A stretch of 55,451 bases of DNA from the NCBI GenBank assembly GCA_027491255.1, contig JAIXWM010000191.1, positions 1 to 55,451 of the forward strand, in the 5' to 3' direction. Each line of letters opens with the position of its first letter. Positions within the stretch are counted from its first letter, which is position 1. The stretch comes from Rubrivivax sp. (GTDB lineage: Bacteria; Pseudomonadota; Gammaproteobacteria; Burkholderiales; Burkholderiaceae_C). This document shows, piece after piece, positions 50,367-55,451 of the stretch. A program made the position numbers and the translations under genes. The notes below the pieces were generated by a model. It was not told the DNA's origin. It ran no database searches and saw only the letters and a list, made by a program, of their open reading frames with translations.

Positions 50367-50581
50367 GGGCGCAGAGCAGGTGAAGTCGTCGAATTCTCAG
50401 GGGCCCAGACCCCGATGCCACTGTCGACGGCCGCCCGGGCGAGCGCCTTGTCGCGCGTCGCCATCGGAAGGCCTCGCGCGAGCGCTGACTCGGTGTACGC
50501 GTCGGACTGCTCTTCGAAGATCCAGGCCGCGCTGACGGAGCAATCGACCACGAAGCCCGGTGGCGGGCTGGGTGGGTTCAA
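50363..50581 (-). pseudogene. VapC-type PIN-domain toxin with internal deletion
   Basis: A 72-codon frame starting with TTG that overlaps the antitoxin stop. It begins like VapC (GFVVDCSVSAAWIFEEQSD, with the first acidic residue of the PIN site) and ends like VapC (ARGLPMATRDKALARAAVDS, with the late acidic site). The roughly 60 residues that normally lie between, including the helix with the central acidic residues, are missing in frame. An active ribonuclease is therefore unlikely. Confidence 0.72.
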
Positions 50582-50832
50582 GACGGCCGGCCTTCGTTGA
50601 CCAGCGCAGCGATGTCGAACGGGCCCGGCCGCAGGCGGGCGCGCCAGCGGCGCAGTTCGTCGATGGCGGGCTGCACGGGGCCGGCTTCGGGGCCTTCGGC
50701 ACCGGAGGCCAGCGGGCGGATTTCAGCGAGCGGCCGCCCGCGGCGGGTCAGCACCACGACCTCGCCATCGGCCGCCGCCTGGGCAAGCTGGCCCAGCTGT
50801 GCCTTGGCTTCGAACAGGCCGACCGTGATCAT
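50578..50832 (-). CDS. Type II antitoxin, Phd/YefM family
   Basis: An 84-residue antitoxin. MITVGLFEAKAQLGQLAQAA, then VVVLTRRGRPLAEIRPL is the DNA-binding Phd/YefM N-terminal domain; the rest is the toxin-binding tail. ATG 50832 was chosen because the family begins at this Met; the frame is open to 50886. It is coupled to the truncated toxin (TTGA overlap) and probably autoregulates the transcript that also covers pyrF. Confidence 0.85.
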   Translation of the reverse strand: MITVGLFEAKAQLGQLAQAAADGEVVVLTRRGRPLAEIRPLASGAEGPEAGPVQPAIDELRRWRARLRPGPFDIAALVNEGRPS

Positions 50833-50955
50833 GGCGAGAAACCGTGCTGCTCCGCGAATCAAATCAGTGTAGTCCTTCGCCTGCACCCCGCGCTGCGGCC
50901 CGGAACCCCTGATTGCGGGCGATCGGTCTGGGGGTGCGGCGCCGCGGCGCCCGCC

Positions 50956-52317
50956 TCAAATCCGCGCCGCCAGCGCCGCCGCCGCGCCGGTGTAGTCGGC
51001 CGGGGTCAGCTGCAGCAGGCGCTGCTTTTCGGCCGGGGGCAGGGCCAGGCCTTCGATGAAGCCGTGCATCAGCGCGCGCGTCATCGGCTGGCCGCGGGTG
51101 AAGGCCTTGAGCTGCTCGTAGGGTTCGGGCAGGCCGTGGCGGCGCATCACCGTCTGCACGGCTTCGCCCAGCACCTCCCAGGCGCTGTCCAGGTCGGCCG
51201 CCAGGCGGGCTTCGTCGACCTGCAGCTTGTCCAGGCCGCGCAGCAGGCTGTCGTGCGCCAGCAGCGTGTGGCCGAAGGCCACGCCCATGTTGCGCAGCAC
51301 GGTCGAATCGGTCAGGTCGCGCTGCCAGCGGCTGACGGGCAGCTTCTGGCTCATGTGCGCCAGCAGCGCATTGGCCACGCCGTAGTTGCCCTCGGCGTTC
51401 TCGAAGTCGATCGGGTTGACCTTGTGCGGCATCGTGCTCGAGCCCACCTCCCCCGCCTTGGTCTTCTGGCGGAAGTAGCCCAGCGAGATGTAGCCCCAGA
51501 CATCGCGCGACCAGTCAATGAGCACCGTGTTGCAGCGCGCCACCGCATCGAACAGCTCGGCCAGGCCGTCGTGCGGCTCGATCTGGATGGTGTAGGGGTT
51601 GAAGCTCAGGCCCAGCGCCTGCTCCACCACGCGGCGGCTGAAGGCCTCCCAGTCGAAGTGCGGCCAGGCGGCGAGGTGGGCGTTGTAGTTGCCCACCGCG
51701 CCGTTCATCTTGGCCGGCAGCGGCACCGCCGCGATGCGCGCGCGCGCCGTGCGCAGCCGCGCCACCACGTTGGCCACCTCCTTGCCCACGGTCGTGGGGC
51801 TGGCGGTCTGGCCATGGGTGCGGCTGAGCATGGGCAGGCCGGCCAGCGCGTGCGCCAGCGCGGTCAGCCGCGCGTCCAGCGCGTCCAGCGCCGGCAGCAG
51901 CACCTGCGCGCGCGCGGCCTGCAGCATCAGCGCATGGCTGGTGTTGTTGATGTCCTCGCTGGTGCAGGCGAAGTGCACGAACTCCTGCGCCGCCACCAAC
52001 TCAGGCTGGCCTTCGAAGCGGCGCTTGAGCCAATATTCCACCGCCTTCACATCGTGGTTGGTGGTGCGCTCGATGTCCTTGATGGCCTGCGCGTCGGCCT
52101 CGGCAAAGCCGGTGACCAGCCCGCGCAGAAAGCCCCGCGCCCCTTCAGACAGCGGCGCGAACTCGGCAAAACCGGCGTCCGACAGCGCGATGAACCACTC
52201 CACCTCCACCTGCACGCGCCGGTGCATCAGGCCGAATTCACTGAGCAGCGGGCGCAGGGCGTTCAGGCGGCCGGCATAGCGGCCGTCCAGGGGGGAGAGG
52301 GCGGTGAGGGGGGACAA
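50956..52317 (-). CDS. purB: Adenylosuccinate lyase
   Basis: A fumarase/aspartase-superfamily enzyme (453 residues from the chosen start) acting twice in purine synthesis. SPLTALSPLDGRYAGRL, then FGLMHRRVQVEVEWF is the PurB N-terminus; RTTNHDVKAVEYWLK, CTSEDINNTSHALM and the signature GSSTMPHKVNPIDFENAEGN follow. The frame has no ATG or GTG before the conserved region; TTG 52317 gives the family-normal start MSPLTALSPLDGRY, while TTG 52437 would add 40 atypical Pro/Arg-rich residues. No good Shine-Dalgarno sequence is seen at either. Confidence 0.9.
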   Translation of the reverse strand: MSPLTALSPLDGRYAGRLNALRPLLSEFGLMHRRVQVEVEWFIALSDAGFAEFAPLSEGARGFLRGLVTGFAEADAQAIKDIERTTNHDVKAVEYWLKRRFEGQPELVAAQEFVHFACTSEDINNTSHALMLQAARAQVLLPALDALDARLTALAHALAGLPMLSRTHGQTASPTTVGKEVANVVARLRTARARIAAVPLPAKMNGAVGNYNAHLAAWPHFDWEAFSRRVVEQALGLSFNPYTIQIEPHDGLAELFDAVARCNTVLIDWSRDVWGYISLGYFRQKTKAGEVGSSTMPHKVNPIDFENAEGNYGVANALLAHMSQKLPVSRWQRDLTDSTVLRNMGVAFGHTLLAHDSLLRGLDKLQVDEARLAADLDSAWEVLGEAVQTVMRRHGLPEPYEQLKAFTRGQPMTRALMHGFIEGLALPPAEKQRLLQLTPADYTGAAAALAARI

Positions 52318-52504
52318 GATGGGGTGGGGGGTGGAGTTGACGGGGGCCGGCGGGCCAGGGGGGCCGAAAAGGCGGCGATGCTGCTGCCGACGGGTGCGTC
52401 GACGGCCGCCGGGGGCTGGCGGTACCGCGGTGAACAATGCCGCTGAAACGATACCGCCGAAAGCACGTCTGCAATTCTAGGAGGCGGGCCCCACGCCCCT
52501 GGCC

Positions 52505-52651
52505 ATGAAGACCCAGTACTACACCGCGTCCAGCCTGGACGGCTTCATCGCCACCGAAGACGACTCGCTGGACTGGTTGTTTCCCCTTGGCAACCCGGAC
52601 GACGCCGGCTATCCCGCCTTCATTGCCGACGTCGGCGCCCTGGCGATGGGC
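52505..52651 (+). pseudogene. Dihydrofolate-reductase-family protein, 3'-truncated
   Basis: The first 49 codons (MKTQYYTASSLDGFIATEDD, then SLDWLFPLGNPDD and FIADVGALAMG) match the start of RibD-C/DHFR-like proteins. After the AMG motif the similarity ends abruptly and the frame closes at 52753 with unrelated sequence. The break is about 110 bp before vsr and marks the left side of the restriction-modification island. Confidence 0.72.
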
Positions 52652-52759
52652 GCGCGCCTTCGTGTGCCAGGCGTACGCCACCTGCCTAAGCCTCTGGATC
52701 AGCTCAAATGTTGGAGGGCACCGGGCCCGTCGCTGCCCACCGACGCCGGATGATCGGTC

Positions 52760-53185
52760 ATGCCAGAAAAGCTCACCGCGTCCGACCGAAGCGCCCTCAT
52801 GTCGCGCATCCGCTCCAAGCACACGAAGCCCGAACTGATCGTCCGCCGGATGCTGCACCGAATGGGCTACCGCTACGTCCTCCACGACAGGCGGCTGCCT
52901 GGAACCCCTGACCTTGCGTTCCCTGCGCGGCGCAAAGTCATCTTCGTGCACGGGTGCTTCTGGCACGGGCACGACTGCGGCCGCGGCTTCAAGCCGGTGA
53001 CCAATGCCGAGTTTTGGCGAGCGAAGATCGAGCGCAACCAAGCGCGCGACCGCGAAGCCCGCCGCGAACTTGTCCGCCTTGGCTGGGAGTCACTGACGGT
53101 CTTTGAGTGCGCCCTGAAGCCCGGCGCAGAGGCCTGCCTGGCACAGCGCCTCACGAGCTTCCTGGAAGCCATGCGCGGTGAGTGA
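52760..53185 (+). CDS. vsr: Very short patch repair endonuclease (Vsr)
   Basis: A 141-residue strand-specific nick endonuclease that starts repair of T:G mismatches made by deamination of 5-methylcytosine. Core motifs are MSRIRSKHTKPELIVRRMLH, LPGTPDLAFPARRKVIFVHG (active-site Asp in PDL), CFWHGHDCG (zinc/active-site His and Cys) and FWRAKIERNQARDREARREL. Length is normal. It is 53 bp upstream of a cytosine-5 methyltransferase, the classic partnership. Codon use is less GC-biased than in the rest of the window. Confidence 0.93.
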   Translation: MPEKLTASDRSALMSRIRSKHTKPELIVRRMLHRMGYRYVLHDRRLPGTPDLAFPARRKVIFVHGCFWHGHDCGRGFKPVTNAEFWRAKIERNQARDREARRELVRLGWESLTVFECALKPGAEACLAQRLTSFLEAMRGE

Positions 53186-53238
53186 CGCGGGTCCAGCAAC
53201 CCGCTAGACTCCACCTGGATAGAAAACCAGGAGGCCAG

Positions 53239-54372
53239 ATGCCCTACGACCTGACCGAGGAACAGCGCGACCGCTACCGCGAGATCTCCAGACGGTCCCA
53301 GCTCAGGAAACAGGCCTTCCTGCGAGACCACGACCAGCGCCCATTCGAGACCATGTTCGATGAGGCGGCCCGGCTCGACCCCAACGACCTCATGCCGCTT
53401 GTCGAGTCCAACGGCGTGACCTGTCTTTCTCTGTTCTCGGGCGGCGGCGGCCTGGACCTCGGATTCGAGCGCGCGGGCTTCTCGCATGTCGCTTCGATGG
53501 AGATTCTGGACATTTGCGGGGAAACGCTGCGCACCAACCGGCCGGCTTGGACCATCCTCTCAGGGCAAGCTGCGGGCGACGTTCGTGCAGCCGCATTCAC
53601 CCGCTTCCGCGGCGTTGACATCGTCCATGGAGGGCCGCCGTGCCAGCCGTTTTCCACGGCAGGCAAGCAAGGCGGTGCCACAGACCCCCGCAACATGTGG
53701 CCTGACTTCGTGCGTTGCGTACTGCAGTCCCGACCGCGTGCGTTCATCGCAGAGAACGTACCGGGCATGTTGGACGGCAAGTTCGCGGGCTTTGTGCAAG
53801 AAAACATCCTTGCCCCGCTAGGACAGGACTACACCATCTTCAAGTTCAAGCTCTCGGCGCACGAGTTCGGTGTTCCCCAAGCTCGGAGGCGAGTGTTCTT
53901 TATCGGATTCCGCGCAGCACGTGACGCGGCCCGCTGGACGACGCCGGAACCCACGCACGGGGAGCCCGGGTTCCTCTTCGGTCCCGTGTTGCCCTTCAAC
54001 ACCGCGCGCCGGAGTCTTGGTCTACCCGACACGGGGTTTGATGCGGTCGCCCCTACGTTGCGCTCAGGATTCACGGGACCACGCAAGACTACGGGTGTGC
54101 TCAACAGCAAGGCATCACTGCTGAATTGGGGCCAGCTTGAAATCTGGCCCAACGGTGTGCAGCCGACCGCAGCCGCAGCCCACGCCTACCCTCCGGAGAA
54201 CGGCCACTACCGCATGTCCGTGGATGACTGCGCCCTGCTGCAAGGTTTCCCTGCCGACTGGAAGATCAGCGGCGCGGTGTACCAGGCCCTTGGGCAAATC
54301 GGCAACAGCGTTTGCCCGCCCGTGGCCTATGCTTTAGCCAGGCAGATCGCCCGTGCGCTTGGAGCTGAGTAA
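53239..54372 (+). CDS. DNA (cytosine-5-)-methyltransferase
   Basis: A 377-residue C5-methyltransferase. Motif I is LSLFSGGGGLDLGFERAG (about 63-80), motif IV GGPPCQPFS with catalytic Cys135, motif VI ENV (about 172), motif VIII QARRRVFFIGFR and motif X GQIGNSVCPP near the end. A perfect GGAGG lies 7 bases before ATG 53239. The next gene, a putative restriction enzyme, starts directly after its stop. Recognition sequence cannot be read. Base composition suggests acquisition with vsr. Confidence 0.93.
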   Translation: MPYDLTEEQRDRYREISRRSQLRKQAFLRDHDQRPFETMFDEAARLDPNDLMPLVESNGVTCLSLFSGGGGLDLGFERAGFSHVASMEILDICGETLRTNRPAWTILSGQAAGDVRAAAFTRFRGVDIVHGGPPCQPFSTAGKQGGATDPRNMWPDFVRCVLQSRPRAFIAENVPGMLDGKFAGFVQENILAPLGQDYTIFKFKLSAHEFGVPQARRRVFFIGFRAARDAARWTTPEPTHGEPGFLFGPVLPFNTARRSLGLPDTGFDAVAPTLRSGFTGPRKTTGVLNSKASLLNWGQLEIWPNGVQPTAAAAHAYPPENGHYRMSVDDCALLQGFPADWKISGAVYQALGQIGNSVCPPVAYALARQIARALGAE

Positions 54373-55113
54373 GTGCCGGTCCAAGACGACGCCCGCGAGC
54401 AGGAACTCGTACGGGAATTCAACCTCCATTGGGACCCGGATCATCAGCGGGCCGGGGTAGATGCCACTCTTGACATCAATGTCAGCGGGCGGACTTTCCG
54501 CATTGATGTCGAGGTCAAATCCACAACCAGGAAAGGCGTTTCCACTGCTCGCGATGTCGGCATCGACCATATCCAGCGGTGGCGTCGCATGTTCTTCGTC
54601 ATCGGCACCTACGAGAAGCGAGGCCATAGGCTCGCCCTTCAGCACTCGCTTTGCCTGACCCCGCTGGATCTTGAGCCCTGGATCGCCGGCATTGAGTCCT
54701 ACATCGCGCCGGACTACCAACTCGCGCAGCGGGCGTCCGCGAGGCTGGACTTGCCGGACCTATTCGCCATCTGCGGCAACCAGCCGACCTATTCGATCGA
54801 AGACGCCAGGAAGCTGCACAAGCGGCAATGGACGGCCAAGCAATACAACGGCGCCGCAGACACAAAGGTCGCAGGCGAGCATCGAATCTCGCAGGAGAAA
54901 ATGCTGGAGATCCTTCGTTTGCGCTCGGCCTACATCGCGGAACGCGGGGCAACTCTGAACAACCCGCACATTCCGCTGACGTACTTGGATCGGTTCAAAG
55001 GCACGGATCGTGTCATCAATCCGGGGTCGTCGGCCTTGGCGATCCGCCGGCTCGCCAAGGCATTCGCGCAAGCGAACCCGCAGCATCCGGCACTGACTGA
55101 ATTGCCGAAGTAG
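54373..55113 (+). CDS. Putative type II restriction endonuclease, PD-(D/E)XK fold
   Basis: A 246-residue protein starting with GTG immediately after the methyltransferase TAA. It contains ATLDINVSGRTFRIDVEVKS: a candidate PD-(D/E)XK centre with Asp34 and Glu47-Val48-Lys49, followed by HIQRWRRMFFVIGTYEK, a beta-hairpin-like stretch common after such motifs. The rest was not recognised. Position directly behind a C5-methyltransferase and Vsr makes a cognate restriction enzyme likely. A different DNA-acting protein is not excluded. Confidence 0.65.
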   Translation: MPVQDDAREQELVREFNLHWDPDHQRAGVDATLDINVSGRTFRIDVEVKSTTRKGVSTARDVGIDHIQRWRRMFFVIGTYEKRGHRLALQHSLCLTPLDLEPWIAGIESYIAPDYQLAQRASARLDLPDLFAICGNQPTYSIEDARKLHKRQWTAKQYNGAADTKVAGEHRISQEKMLEILRLRSAYIAERGATLNNPHIPLTYLDRFKGTDRVINPGSSALAIRRLAKAFAQANPQHPALTELPK

Positions 55114-55157
55114 CGGCGGGACTGCCGGCGTGGGCAGCACAGAGTTCAAGGATGCTG

Positions 55158-55337
55158 GTGTCCTCACAACGGGCGCTGCCGGCCATCCTGCGCGGCAAGA
55201 AGATCCTGGTGGTCGGCGACGACAAGCAGGTCTCACCCAGCGGCGGGTTCATCTCTGCGGCAAAGATCGTGTCGCTGCGCGAGCGCTTTCTGGCCGACCA
55301 GCCCTACGGCCAAGACCTCACGCCCGAGAAGTCGGTG
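55158..55337 (+). pseudogene. SF1 helicase fragment (AAA/DUF4011-like)
   Basis: A 60-codon piece in one frame: ALPAILRGKKILVVGDDKQV, then SPSGGFISAAKIVSLRERFL, then DQPYGQDLTPEKS. The VVGDDKQVSP block is motif III of superfamily I helicases of the large DUF4011-type proteins often found in defence islands. Homology begins abruptly near 55158 and stops after EKS; both ends of the gene are missing. Sequence from about 55338 to the edge is unrelated. Confidence 0.68.
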
Positions 55338-55362
55338 CGTGTCAAGGTAGTTGTCGCACGAT

Positions 55363-55451
55363 TCATGCCGCGAGTGCGCCTTTCACCGCCGCCGCCGCTT
55401 GCTCCGCGGCCACGTCCTTGCGCTCAGGGTTCAGTGTCACGATCTTCTCGG
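55363..55451 (-). CDS. C-terminal end of an unidentified protein entering from the right edge
   Basis: On the minus strand an open frame ends at TGA (55363-55365) with the tail EKIVTLNPERKDVAAEQAAA, AVKGALAA. Residue composition and codon choice look coding. The stop lies about 25 bp inside the point where the helicase fragment breaks off, as expected if an inserted element ends here, but the protein is too incomplete to name. Confidence 0.45.
   Translation of the reverse strand, partial: EKIVTLNPERKDVAAEQAAAAVKGALAA

Overview
The window is very GC-rich (by eye around 70%) and its gene content points to a betaproteobacterium of the order Burkholderiales, probably of the Rubrivivax/Leptothrix/Ideonella type. 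Grounds are a Bug-type (TctC) solute receptor, an AmpG-like permease, a two-domain thioredoxin TrxC, many TRAP transporters, GntR-FCD regulators, CoA-dependent acid catabolism, and the palindromic 'TCGGGCTGAGCCTGTCGA' repeat common in that order. No rRNA, tRNA, CRISPR array or replication origin was seen.

Layout. 1-6.2 kb: a leftward catabolic set (gluconolactonase-like, FAD hydroxylase, aldehyde dehydrogenase, Asp/Glu-racemase-fold protein, Bug receptor). 6.3-10.2 kb: AmpG-like permease, TrxC, old-yellow-enzyme oxidoreductase. 10.2-14.8 kb: acetoacetyl-CoA synthetase, divergent from an acyl-CoA dehydrogenase/CaiB-type CoA-transferase pair. 14.9-17.8 kb: a degenerate chemoreceptor-like protein and MnmA. 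17.9-22.6 kb: TRAP transporter, N-acetylneuraminate-lyase-like aldolase and GntR regulator in one operon. 22.8-25.1 kb: a dienelactone-hydrolase-like protein fused to the tail of a broken GMC oxidoreductase, then a DUF502 membrane protein. 25.2-29.7 kb: a zinc locus with intact znuB, znuA, outer-membrane protein and zur, but only decayed remnants of the ATPase znuC and of a DUF2796 (ZrgA-like) protein. 29.8-38.5 kb: a xylose-dehydrogenase-like SDR, then a seven-gene sugar operon headed by an unusual single-chain fusion of a GntR-FCD repressor with an HSL-family esterase. 38.6-41.4 kb: CoA-binding protein, MetY, EthD-like protein. 41.7-49.3 kb: an operon of opine-dehydrogenase-like protein, hydroxyacyl-CoA dehydrogenase, TRAP transporter, two-subunit Rieske oxygenase and a PPOX flavoprotein. 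49.5-52.3 kb: PyrF, a toxin-antitoxin remnant and PurB. 52.5-55.4 kb: a less GC-rich restriction-modification island (Vsr, C5-methyltransferase, putative restriction enzyme) between a truncated DHFR-family gene and a truncated helicase gene, with another gene fragment entering at the right edge.

The region reads as accessory catabolic and transport functions in tightly packed operons (many 4-bp stop/start overlaps), with visible genome erosion and repeat activity. An interspersed repeat of about 115-150 bp occurs four times in intergenic positions. There are tandem repeats at the left edge, in front of metY and at the end of aacS, and a 101-bp duplication of two convergent gene ends. The observations most worth following are the regulator-esterase fusion with its operator cluster, the eroded zinc-import locus, and the interspersed repeat family.
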